Below, piece by piece: positions 13,410-25,000 of a DNA stretch of 64,000 bases. The position numbers and the translations under genes are program-made. The notes beneath the pieces were generated by a model, which was not told the DNA's origin, searched no databases, and saw only the letters and a program-made list of their open reading frames with translations. Source of the DNA: Phoronis australis. Lineage: Eukaryota; Phoronida; Phoronidae. Numbering within the stretch: position 1 is the first letter of the stretch; the number at the start of each line of letters is the position of its first letter. Location: contig NMRA01000208.1 in the NCBI GenBank assembly GCA_002633005.1, forward strand, positions 597,606 to 661,605, in the 5' to 3' direction.

Positions 13410-13474
13410 AGTTAACCCTCAGTTTCTTGTGAGCAGTCAGGGGCTGTATAAAGTATATGTGCACCACACCTATG

Positions 13475-13481
13475 TTATATA
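13475..13481 (-). promoter_or_regulatory. TATA-like box upstream of FAM181-like gene
   Basis: The minus strand reads TATATAA, about 66-72 bp upstream of the ATG at 13409. Initiation 25-30 bp downstream would give a 5'UTR of roughly 40 nt. A second, weaker TATA-like string lies nearer, at about 13446-13453. This is assigned by position only. Confidence 0.4.
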
Positions 13482-15384
13482 CTCATAAATCCTATTATGC
13501 GATTGCGTCTACTTCTCTCAACCATTTCGCCAGACTGTCGATGAGTAGAGAACACGCCCAAGAAACATACTATCAGACAATCAAATAGAGATGTCGTCAT
13601 ACGGTCATATCAAGCCTTTAACAAGTAACAACTCAGTTCAAAGTGTTTGTACGCTGCGACCAATGCCGTGGCTGGCGTTAAAAGAATAGTTATTTGATGG
13701 CTCTCAAACTGTCATGTTTTTCGACGAATCAGCATTGTCATTTTAAATAGTGTTTTTAATGGGTTCGTGCCCTTTGAGTGAATAACAGTATGTAGGTGTC
13801 CAGTCATCGAACGATGGGAGCAGTTGCATCTAAGCGATGCTAAGTTTCACTGTTCATTTAAATTTTACTTTCAGACCATACATAATATTAACTGTTCACG
13901 GTGATAAAAAGGATTAAGTGCTGGGTTTTAGTACAGCCAATCTTCCTCAAATCCCCTTAATGTTTTTCCAAGGGACGAACGAGCAAACGGCAACGACACA
14001 ATCTACGTTTGTATTACAAGAAGTTTTACCACGCCTTATTTGTAGAAAACAAACTGAAATTGAAATGTTTTAAGATTCCATGAATTGTGTTTTATTGACT
14101 AAAATAGCAAGATCAGCGATATCAAAACTAATGAAAGTATAAGGCATTTTAATAACCAGGTAGAAATGATCAATTTATAAGTTGGATTATTTCAAGGGTT
14201 ATTGAACCTCCGCAATACAGTATGTGTTCCGTAACCTCGTTGCTCGCCCACTCACTTGGTTGAGCATAGCTGAAGAAAACAAATTAGACCAAAACACATA
14301 ATTGATTATGGTCTGAAAATCGACGCGGTGGTGCAATATTTTTTAAATTCTCACTTTTTCAAAAAAGAAATTCCACCTGAGACGAGCAAAAATGATGGGG
14401 GGTTGTTTTTTCTTGAGTATCCATCGCGTGGCAACTCATGGCGTTTCAACCCTTAGTTACCCTTGTTTAGGTGCCTTTGTGCAGTTTTTCAAAACAAAAA
14501 ACACGAAACCTTGACTAAAGTTGTTTAGTCAGTGGGCGCAGGTCTGAAAACGAGTCGGAGTACGGTACAGAATATCGTATTACGTTGAGGGCGGAGGCTT
14601 TGGAGTGGTTTCATTTTTGTCAGTTGCCACCCAAACAAAAAAACTCAAACAGCGCAATGTGCACTAAAATATAGGAAAGCCAGATATTCTTATAATTCTG
14701 GTCCTAGTAGGCATACTAGTTCTAGAACTTAGATTCGCATTTAATATGGCTATTCCATATAGTTGTGAACGCTTACATTTCATTTGTACAGTGATAACCA
14801 AATGCGACCCTTTGTTTAAGATGGACAGTAAAGAGAACGATTCGTCCATTTCAAATGGGACCAAGGCGCCTGTTTTATTTGTTAAACAGGCGTTTCATTT
14901 TAAGTCCGAGTTGCTCAAATAAAATCTTGATAATTAATTTCACAAAAGTATTTTAACGCGTCAATAAACATGTACCTATCAGGTGTTCAAAAAGTAATTC
15001 GTGGGTGACATATTTGAAAATGCGCACCTCGTGATTCTCAACGAAAAGCAATTATAGAATTTGTTTTGTTCATGTCTCTTGACATATCAACTAATAGAAG
15101 TGTTTCGCTAGCGTTTAATACATAACGTGCAGGCACCGAAACTTGCTGGGTGTGGGAATGAGACACCACCAAACACGGTTTCTTACTAGGACAAAATGTG
15201 ACCACTTAAGTAAAGCACATTGGTGGTTAATTTGCAGGAAATTAGTTACGTGGCAGACCCAGACCCGTAGGAAGGGGACATGACTTGTTTAGCTTTGTGC
15301 AACTCTGCACTTTGTCGTCACTCAACCACATCCGCTGAACTTCTTCCTAATGATAGCCTTCAAGAGTGGCATAGTCGTCACTGA

Positions 15385-15458
15385 AGTATCGTCCCTGACC
15401 ACTGGCTCAGCCAGGATGGTCAGTATCGTCCCTGACCACTGGCACAGCCAGGATGGTC
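15385..15458. repeat. 37 bp tandem duplication
   Basis: Two adjacent copies of a 37 bp unit beginning GTATCGTCCCTGACCACTGG and ending GGATGGTCA. They differ by a single base (CTCAG versus CACAG). No gene spans it. Confidence 0.8.
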
Positions 15459-16149
15459 ATTGTCAAAAAAAACCGGGTCGACAATTCGATTTTCCGTTTG
15501 CCTAGAGTGCCGTATGAAAGATTCTCGAAGCTCTTAAGCTATAGAAGACTAGACCTCAATGATTTGAGCTGCACGGTTGTCACTATCCCCACCTCCCACC
15601 CTCCCATCCTCGCCGACACAGCTGTCGAGCTCCAACTGAAGGTCGCACGACTACCAAACTGGCCACAATTTTCACTGCGCCCTGGGCAAACTTTTGAGGG
15701 GGCGTCTGTGGCTAATACGAGGTGTCTGCACTTCCTGCATAATCTTTCCGTTAAGTGACGTTTTGTCATTTAGTGTCATATCTTTAAAGTAGCCGTGAAA
15801 ACAGACTGAATTGCGTTATTCAAAGAGGTTCTTTGGTGGCGCTTTTCAGATATTTTTACGGCTTGTTCGTAAAGATTTTGAATTTCTATTGATTTCGAAG
15901 CATTTGTCTTAGTTTCAAGCTTCAATAAATGATCCGTGTCAACTGCTCGTTACTTCATCGAATTTTTCTCGCAAGGCAAAGCACTTCTCCTTATTTGGTG
16001 TGACAAGAAATATAGACGTAGTACTTTTCCCTTATATGGAAAATGTGACCTTTGACCTTTGATGTAAACAAGACAATGGTGACGTAAGCAGCAGCCAGAG
16101 AGATTACGGTCAAGTGTTAAAGTTAGTTATAAACATGGGGGCGCACCAT

Positions 16150-16180
16150 NACAGGGGGGGGGGGGGGGGGGGGGGCATAG
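16150..16180. repeat. Assembly N followed by poly-G run
   Basis: A lone N at 16150 is followed within a few bases by an uninterrupted G run of more than 20, then CATAGCCCCCCATT. A homopolymer of this length is hard to sequence, so its length and the join are unreliable. Confidence 0.8.
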
Positions 16181-19100
16181 CCCCCCATTTTTTCAGCGAT
16201 GCGCCACCCATGGTAAAGGTATCATAGTAATGAAATATACTTTAAAATGCACTTGAAACTATTTTTGGAGAATTGCTTACTTCACTGGCTTGTCTCATAC
16301 TGTGATGTCGACCTCAGATTCGGTGTGCGATCACGCATGAAGATCTGCCGTTATATCCATCTTGTCAGTATGCTGTTTGTGGAATGGCTGTGAGCGCATG
16401 CGTGCATTTATGATAAGTGGGAGAGCGATAAGAATATTTGTGGTGACTAGAGAGGTTTTGGTTCGCGCTTATTTCAAACATAGTGTATTTTGTGTTTTTT
16501 TCGGGAAATTTCTCACAGTGGAAAGTGAATAACTCTGTAGTAGACGTTGTAATACGGCATTTTCGTTAAGAATTGTTTGAAGGATGTTTTTGACGAGCAA
16601 TCGCTTTCCATGCCTCTTTAAATTGTTTTCAATTCAATTTGTTTGCCTAGACTTCTTGCGGTCAGTATTGCCTGTAGTGATTGCATTTTTGTATTTATAA
16701 CCTTCCATACTCATAATTCTTATATTTTTATTGGCTAATTTTGCAACTTCAATTATCTAGACGCCATTTCAATTTTCAAATTTTCCTTATTCCAAATCTT
16801 GTGTTTCAACTATTGCCACGGACGACTGCTGCACAGTATTTTACCGCACTCATCCGACTTACCGTCCTAGAGGTGGGGGAAAGGTTAGCATAGACGTTAA
16901 TCCGTATGAGTACTGTATTTCTTACTGAACTCACACGAACTTTTATAACGCATTTCATTAACATTAGCCCTTAATACACAAAAATGCCTAAGATATTTTA
17001 CCCAAAGGACGATATCTTCAAAACCACGGAAACCATGTGTTATAACCCGCCATGGGAATCATCAATATAACAATTGTCACACCCGTTAAAAACACAAAGA
17101 AACCAAGAATTACCATCACACGCACAATTTAATAGATAATTAGTCCTCCGACAAGAATGTAAAGGTTTTTAATGCCAACGAAACAACAATCAATAAGTGA
17201 TTTAAAACAAATATCTACCAAGCGCTTTTCAAACCGCACAGAAATAAATTCCACTAAAAATATTTAAGTCGATAAATCGCATTTCCATGACTTTTGTTAC
17301 GACGGGCCTTTGATGACTTTGATTACTGAGGGAAAAATTCCATAGTACAAACCGTAAGAACACCTACTGTCAATCACATTTTAACCCAAAGAGTACCGCC
17401 TATTTATCTATTATTCGGGACATATGTCGATCATAAATAGTACCGCGTATTCTTAAAAATACGCTGTACCATTTTAATGGTGAGCGAGACCAGACAACTT
17501 TGCCTCGATACTTTTCTTAAATATTGTCGTACAGTAGAAGGTAATGATGTCTGGTTGTTAGTTTATTAGTAGATTTAAAAAACATGAGCAAGTTTTTGAT
17601 TTAATTTCTACTTAAAACAATCAGGTTCAAGAGGGCAAGTTGGTCCGGACTTGGTGATGGAGCGAGCTCGCCTTGCCCCCTGGCTGAGTGAGTTCGACTC
17701 GTCCGTGGAAAGGTTATTTAATAAAAAACAACTCTATGGGGTCATTGATCATTCACTTGACAAATTTAAGTTCAACTTCAAGTTATTGTCAATTGTACTA
17801 TATATTTTGTAACACTAATATTCATGAATAATCATTAAACATGTAAAAAAAATGAATCTGAAAATACAACACCCCCACTAGCTGTCATTGTAAATTTTAT
17901 ATAAAAGAATATTAAACTCTTGTTGCGGAGATTTCAGTCAACCTGCTCTGCTAAACCACCATTAGCGTCACACTTGAGTGTTAAAACCAATATTTAAACT
18001 AGAAAAACCCTTACTCACTTCTCAGTCACAAGGCGGGTCATGTGGTTTGTAGTGCTTAGTCCATCCCCACGAAAGTCTTTCATGTGAGGAATACTGTACA
18101 TATTGATAACAAAGTAAACTTGCTTTTTACAAAAGGTGGACGGAAAAAGGTTTCCATATTGTAGGTGGCCCGATTCATTTTTCAGGATGACTTCTTGAAT
18201 ATCGCTTGGGAGATTTTGCCCACCTTATACATTTATATCTAGGTGTCCGTACAGTAATTAAAAATAAGGGACACGTTTGATTATGAACAAATTGTACTTA
18301 GCATACCAACATCATCTTGTATTTATCAAATTAACAACATGTCACAGACTGGGGTTAATGATTTTTATAATATATTTGTCGACAATGCCTACATTCGATT
18401 GTCTTCGGAAATTAAGTGGAATCTGTGCATACCTCGGCGTGACAGATGAGATTACAGGACTATACACAAATGAAATGGTTGCAATTTAGACTGATTCACA
18501 ATCTTGCTCTAATTCTTGTTTTTTTCTGAAAAAAATTACATAGCTGATGATTCTGATCTTTGTACTTTCTGTACTGACGTCATCGAAACTGGCATACGTC
18601 TTTTTAGGCAATAGTCTTGTAAAATGCTTGTGGATTATCGGTATGGCTAAACCGAGTTTCTATTGAGAATGTCTCTATATCAACTAAAAGAGATCTTGTT
18701 TGTCTTTTTCTGACTCTTCTTAGAAAGTGTTAGTATACAATATAATTGTGCTCAACTAGAATGGTCTTATTTTAACAAAAACGGTAATATTCCGTAGTTT
18801 GGCCACTTACAAAATTCTATTATTACATAGCGTAAAATAGATAAATTTATACTTTTACAGATACGTTCCATGTTGGAGAAAGTTTGTGTTGGCTTTCATA
18901 GATATAGGTGTCACACATGTACAACTTGTATATGTGTATACGAGTTTTGATTTGAAACAAAAAATAATCATAAACTATGTCTATTACTAACGGTAAACTT
19001 TGAAGCACAGCATTTACAAAGGAAAAACATTATCTACCTGCATCATTCATTCACTCTGCAAGAATGAAAATTGCAAAATTATGAATTAAATATTGCAATA

Positions 19101-19349
19101 GCTTATTTTTGCGTGTTTGAGGCAACACTGTCCAAAACAAGAGGCACCAATATTGGAACAAAAATACAGAGTTGTTGACCATAGAACTGTACAAGACGGT
19201 GAGTCATGTGCTCTCATTTAAACAAAGAAAAAGAAATAAATTGAAGCACTTATCCCAAGATAGGTCATTTTTAAAATTCTGCAACAATCCTCCACAACAA
19301 GTGCTGGTAGAAAGTGAATTTTATCTGCTCTATTACTAACTGGTCTAGT

Positions 19350-19960
19350 ACTGTTAGGCATTGTAATGCTGTGGATTGAACTGTTGTGAATTGTATTGTT
19401 ATGCATTGTACTGTTATGTACTGTACTGTTATGTACTGTAATGTTATGTACTGCACTGTTATGCAACTGTACTGTTATGTAGTGCACTGTTATGCACTGT
19501 ACTGTTATGCAACTGTACTGTTATGTAGTGCACTGTTATGCACTGTACTGTTATGCATTGTACTGTTATGCATTGTACTGTTATGCACTGTTCTGTTATG
19601 CACTGTACTGTTATGTAGTGCACTGTTATGCACTGTACTGTTATGCACTGTACTGTTATGCACTGTACTGTTATGCAACTTTTATGCACTGTTCTGTTAT
19701 GCACTGTACTGTTATGTACTGTACTGTTATGCACTGCACTGTTATGCACTGCACTGTTATGCACTGCACTGTTATGCACTGTACTGTTATGCACTGTACT
19801 GTTATGCAACTGTACTGTTATGTAGTGCACTGTTATGCACTGCACTGTTATGCACTGTACTGTTATGTACTGTACTGTTATGCACTGTACTGTAATGTAG
19901 TGAAGTATAATGGATTGTGCTGTTACCAACTGAACTATAATGCATTGCACTGAACTATTG
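19350..19960. repeat. 15 bp minisatellite (TGTTATGCACTGTAC)n
   Basis: About 600 bp of tandem units built on TGTTATGCACTGTAC. Variants include TGTTATGTAGTGCAC, a 16 bp form with an extra A (GCAACTG) and a GCACTGCAC form. Variants recur in the same order (GTAGTGCAC, GCACTGTAC, GCAACTGTAC), suggesting higher-order units. Because the usual unit is a multiple of three without stops, several frames on both strands stay open. The resulting Cys/Tyr/Leu-repeat and His/Asn/Val-repeat peptides are artefacts. The edges decay into diverged units. Confidence 0.93.
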
Positions 19961-20597
19961 TACTGTTACATAATGTACATTGCACATAGTTGCAATATTT
20001 ATGATCCTGAAATATCACTCAAACCATTTCTTAATCTCTGAAAAAATTGGTGAGCAGTCACAGGTGTAACTCAGACTTGTTATTTTTGGTAAGTCATTCA
20101 ATGAAACTGTCTCTGGCAAAACATGAAATTACCAACTCCAGTGATCTTTAACAGGATTGTTAGGCAGATTTTCCTCCACCACAAAAATGAACCAACTTCC
20201 CAAGGGATAAAAATGTGCTTTAACCACATGTTCCAAACTGAATAAAAAATTTTCAATAATTTGAAAATTTATTACCAATAATAACAATCAACATCAGGAA
20301 CACCAAAGAAAAATGCAGGGCAGGGAAACAATTCAGCAGCTGAACCCATAAATATCCAACCAGAGATAAGATAGTAGGCACTGACCTACTGTGACTCAGA
20401 GCTGATGGGCCAGAGCTCATGAGCTTGCACATCAGGTTGTTTCACCTCCCTGAAATGTTTGTCATTTAAGGTTACGTGCAACCCTATTAAACTCACTTAT
20501 GGCACTATCTCTGAAATATCTACCTTTGGTTGTACAGAAAAACTATTATAACTTAATTGCAAAACAAGAGCAACGCAGAGCGTTGAAATGCGCCCAC

Positions 20598-20700
20598 AAT
20601 TGCACCGCATACGGTATCCTTCTAGGGTTGTTTATTGGTACCATAAAGTGGCCAGTAGAGGGCATATATGTAGTATGTTGTACTTAGCAAAATGGAAAGG
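20598..20700. repeat. Dispersed repeat, copy A
   Basis: About 90 bp with the pattern TGCACCrCAwACGGTATsCTTCTAGGG, then TTTATT, then CCAsTAGAkGGCA, then AAAATGG(G/A)AAG. It matches the copies at 39679-39778 and 41790-41888. It is diverged from those two, which are near-identical because their surrounding block is doubled. Confidence 0.65.
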
Positions 20701-20924
20701 CATGGTCATTGTCTCCTCAATAGGCTAGGGGCAAAATGTGAGTAATCTTCATAATACAAGCACATCCTATACACCAGTTGCTTAAAGCACCACAGAAACA
20801 TAGAATTAAAAACAAATTTACCAACATACGAGATTAGCACAGCATTAGAATGCCAGAAACAAATTTCTACTTNCCGTTTAGGACTTTTGAAGATACAAAG
20901 GTAAGCGTAAAAAACTAAAATTGC

Positions 20925-21140
20925 CACTAGGGGGCACACCGGTAGTCGGATCCGTCCGAAAGTTCGCACATGCCGTCCCATTCATGAATGGAACATGTGT
21001 GCTAAATTTCATGAACGTATGTCAAAGGGTTTTGGAGATAGAGCAGCGGACGCCGGACGCCGCCCGGACGGACGGATGGACAGAGATGACGGCATAATGC
21101 GTCCACATATAAATATGTGGGCGCATAATAAAGAAATGAT
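20925..21140. repeat. Dispersed-element-like segment with palindromic end
   Basis: GC-richer than its surroundings. It contains a GGACGC/GGACGGAC-rich stretch (about 21045-21080) and then an imperfect palindrome (about 21093-21130): CATAATGCGTCCACATA pairs with TATGTGGGCGCATAAT around a TAAA-type centre. The composition break and terminal palindrome suggest a short nonautonomous element. Only one copy is in this window. Confidence 0.45.
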
Positions 21141-21214
21141 AAAAACTTGTCACCTGCAGGGTTATAGCACAACACGCAGAGTCGCACACTAACCAGGTGT
21201 GACACTGAAGACAA

Positions 21215-21483
21215 CAGGGGGTCTGTTTCATGACAAGTGACTCATGACAAGTGACTCATGATTTAAGTCACAAATTTGGTCTCACACAACTCACACCTAT
21301 TTCTGAAAAATAGTTAAATGTCACTTGAACAAATGTACAAAGTCTCTGCAAATATACACGTAATTGTCAGTTACTGATATAATTTCTTTAAATTATTATT
21401 TCAGTGACTGTGAAAAGGAAGCGGAAGACCAAATTTCTGACTTTTAAGAATCTTTTAAGTCACTTAAATGAAACAGACCCCTG
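21215..21483. mobile_element. MITE-like element with ~30 bp terminal inverted repeats
   Basis: The left end CAGGGGGTCTGTTTCATGAC at 21215 is matched by the reverse complement of the right end, which reads CAGGGGTCTGTTTCATTTAA inward from 21483. Both continue into AGTGACT. The total is 269 bp with no coding capacity. CAGGGG termini are common in hAT-type elements, but the flanking 8-mers do not match, so no target duplication is seen and the superfamily is open. Confidence 0.6.
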
Positions 21484-22064
21484 AACTATAAACTCAATTA
21501 CTGCGACATACACGACTCATAGATAACTTAAGAGAAAAATCTTGAAGATTCGACTCATTCCTAACGACTTGTTAACATTTTCTAAAAAATGCAATAGAAT
21601 TGCACAATTTTTCATTGCAACCTTAAAAAAAATTAGCATTTCACATGAAACTGTTTAACAGTAAATCTGCTCCAGCTAGTAATGCATGTGTGTGATTCCT
21701 ATGTTATCTTTGACTACACAGAATAACTCAAAAGATTACTTGATATACACTCATAAACAGACAGACAAAGAACTAGTCAGGTAAATATGGAATTAAAACA
21801 AGAACCTGGTTAGCCTTTGATACTTTAACCCCACACCTTTCACTTTTTACGTAGTCTATGATTTTGTAGAGAACTATCTCTGTTGAAGGGACATGATGAA
21901 CAGAGCGAAACTAAACAATCTCAAGACGTATACATATGACTTAAACATATGAGCAGTGAGGTTAAAAAATATTTCGTGCAAATAGCTAAGACTCTTTAAC
22001 AGACATCTAACCAATCACATGTGACCTACCATAGTAAATAAAAAATGTGATGACTAATGCTTTG

Positions 22065-25000
22065 CTATAAGACCAAGAAGTCTTCATCAAGCTCCTCCTC
22101 CAACCACTGATCTTCATCCATGATCACACCCTGGAAGAGTCTATTATTACAGGGGGACGTGGGAGTGTTGAAGTGCAAGTAAGGGTTAGAGTGATTGAGC
22201 ACGACACCACACAGCCAACAGAAGTGAGCGCGACACTTGAAGCACGTCATCTTATTGCAGCCATCGATTTTCTGAAATGAAAATTGACAAACATAAGAAA
22301 AACTGAATTTTCAAAAGACAATTGTTATTTAAAAACGAACAGAATAATTGGTTCTAGTCTGCACCTGACTCTGAAACCTGCACCTCAAAACTGGCACCAG
22401 GTGGCGCTGGGTGAAGAGAAGGATCATGAAGACCCATTTCAGCCGCATCAGGGGACTTCTTCTTATTGACGATCTGGACAACTAAAGAAATACCAAATCA
22501 ATTTTTAAAAGAGCACAGACCAGAACCAGTTGTGCTATTTATGTTTGGCTTCACCTCAAACATGATAAAATTTTTAAAACAAAAAATACTTTGACCTTGC
22601 GCAAAACAGTTGAAATGGAAAAGATACCTTCTTCACGTTCAATAAATGAGGTTTAATCATCTGAAAATAGTTACTAACACGCAAGCGGCACAGCATAAAG
22701 TTCAAGCAACTCATTCTTTGGTTCCCACCCTCTATTAAGATATACAGCTAAGACACCATGTCGTGCCTACCCCCTGATTCCACAGTCATCTCCATACACA
22801 GTTCAGACAAGATGTCATTCCCACCCCCTCATCCCACAGACATCAAGAAACACAGTTCAGACAACATGCTGTTCCCAGCCCCCGATTCTCTAGTCACCTG
22901 TATCCTAGCTTTACATGAGGGGCACTGTTTACTCTCGTTCTCCAGCCATGCGCGAGAGAATGACTCCTCAATGTACTGATGGATGACACGCTTGCCGTAA
23001 CGCGACTCCAACTGCTTCTTCTCCTCTGATGATCCACTCAGGTACTGGTTTCTAAGCTTCTCCAGCTCACCTACACACAATGAATAGACTTATTGTCAAG
23101 AATGTTTGTACACATAAAGGAAAATACCATTAAAACTATTCAGAGGCTATGGTGAAATTTCAGCAGCGTCGGCCAAAAATAAAGGCCAAAACTGCCCTCT
23201 TCTTTTTAAGCACTTCTAACAAAACTATCAGTGCCAATATTTATTCAAAATATTGTCTGGTGTTAGCGTTGGTATAAAATGCAGACACGGACAAAGCATT
23301 GGTTTTCATACTACGTATCCTACATAGGAAAATGAGAAAATAAATTTCGCATGTTCGCTACATTGTGTCCTAAATAAAATTAATGGGATTTACTACTCCC
23401 ACTCATACATATAATCAACACCGCTGGGTATTCTTTCCTCAAAATCTTCACCTTCTTTGTGGTAAACAATCAACAGAGATACACTCTTCTTTGGAATATG
23501 TAGGATCTTAATATCCAAATTGTAGGAGTCGTGGTTTGTACAAGGTCATCAGGCAAAGCAGTTGATGTATTCATCAGGCAAAGCAGTTGATGTATTCAGC
23601 AACAACAGTTTTTAACACAATTGACCGACACTAAATATCAAACTGTGACTTGAAATGAGAATCAAAGAAAGACCACACTGTTTTATCAAAATTGTGTTCC
23701 GAGAGAGGACACAAAAATGTCAATAATGTTGAGTTGAAATTTGTCAGTTTTCTCAAAGCATGCTCTGTAACTGGTTAACTTTCCAGTCTAGTTTCAAGAA
23801 AAGTGGAAATACCATTGTTAGGTGAGAATTTGCTTTTTCCATCTAAGTTCAAAATCAAAATGGTGAAAAAACATATAGATCCATGGTACAATCTCACAAA
23901 TTTATGACAAAAGTAATTTTCAAAATAATTTTTTTCATTTTCTAAAAATTGGTGTTAAATGCCCAAATTTTTCAAAATATTGTCTGATGGTAGTTATGGT
24001 TACAGACCTTGATTGAGCAAAACCTACCTATCATTCAAGGACTAAGGAGAAAATAAAGTTTCAATTATCCGCCATATTGTGTCCACAACTGGTGTGATGT
24101 TACCATCTGATACAACAATGTGCTCAAGATAAACCTGTGTACAATCTCTACATATGCTACAGGCTCCAACACTACCTGCTTGAAGCCTGCATGGGGACAC
24201 ACCATGATAAACCTGTGTACAATCTCTACATATGCTACAGGCTCCAACACTACCTGCTTGAAGCCTGCACGGAGACACACCATGATAGGCAAGTTTACAC
24301 AGTATACAGAAGACATAGTGACAGTCTGGACAACTGCCCATCCCGCAGGACTGGTCAACCATCACTGGGTAGTTACAGTCCTTTCGCGGACAGTACATGA
24401 TGTCCGACATAGTGTCCAGTCCTGACTGCAAGAGTAGTCGATCGTAGCGGGAAAATAGTTCATCGGAGACCAACTCTTTCACCTAGTGCAAAGAAAAAAA
24501 AATAATACAACAGACAAACCTCAAGTAAGTCATTTTTTGTGAACTTCATTTTTTAAAAATCCCCAAATCAAGCTGCTTTTGATCAATCACTTCATTTATC
24601 ATGGGATATTAGATTGTCACTATATATAAACTGTAAATGTAAAAATGAATCCTACTGTACTTGTGCTCATCTATTAACATTTTGATGACTTGAATTTTAA
24701 CACAATTCTAACTTAAGCTAACAGTCAGTCTGTTAGTTCAATTTCTCACACATAAACACTCACCACAATTACATTTTTACACCATTAAAACAGTCGAACG
24801 CTAATAATGAATGTATGAAGGACTCTCACTGAAAAAACATGCTACCCATTCAACATGACGCATATTTCATTATTATCAAATTCATGGAATCCCCAATTAT
24901 CATAAAACGTAAAGCCAATAGATGTCTCTGATTACCTGAGATGGGTGTGCTTGACTATCACATTTCTCAGATGGACACGTCAGGGCCTTTACATTGCCAT

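Larger units (their letters stand above)
13485..19340. other. Intergenic region, no gene recognised
   Basis: Nearly 6 kb of AT-rich noncoding DNA. Contents noted: a 37 bp tandem duplication (15385-15458), a single N at 16150 followed by a poly-G run, and an isolated tRNA-promoter-like string near 17645-17705 too degraded to call. Open frames here are short and show no family resemblance. Confidence 0.6.

Noticed and set aside
15453-15769. Open frames of 76-101 codons on both strands
   Set aside because: No family resemblance, no splice logic, and they overlap antisense to each other; treated as chance.
17640-17710. tRNA- or SINE-like stretch with GAGTTCGACTCG
   Set aside because: The B-box-like string is present, but no A box at the right spacing and no foldable cloverleaf were found.
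19386-19953. Long overlapping reading frames encoding Cys/Tyr/Leu- and His/Asn/Val-repeat peptides on both strands
   Set aside because: They are by-products of a stop-free 15 bp tandem repeat; no start context, splice sites or non-repeat sequence supports a protein.
21002-21231. Overlapping ~70-codon frames on both strands
   Set aside because: They fall in a GC-rich repeat-like segment with a palindrome; open in several frames because of composition.
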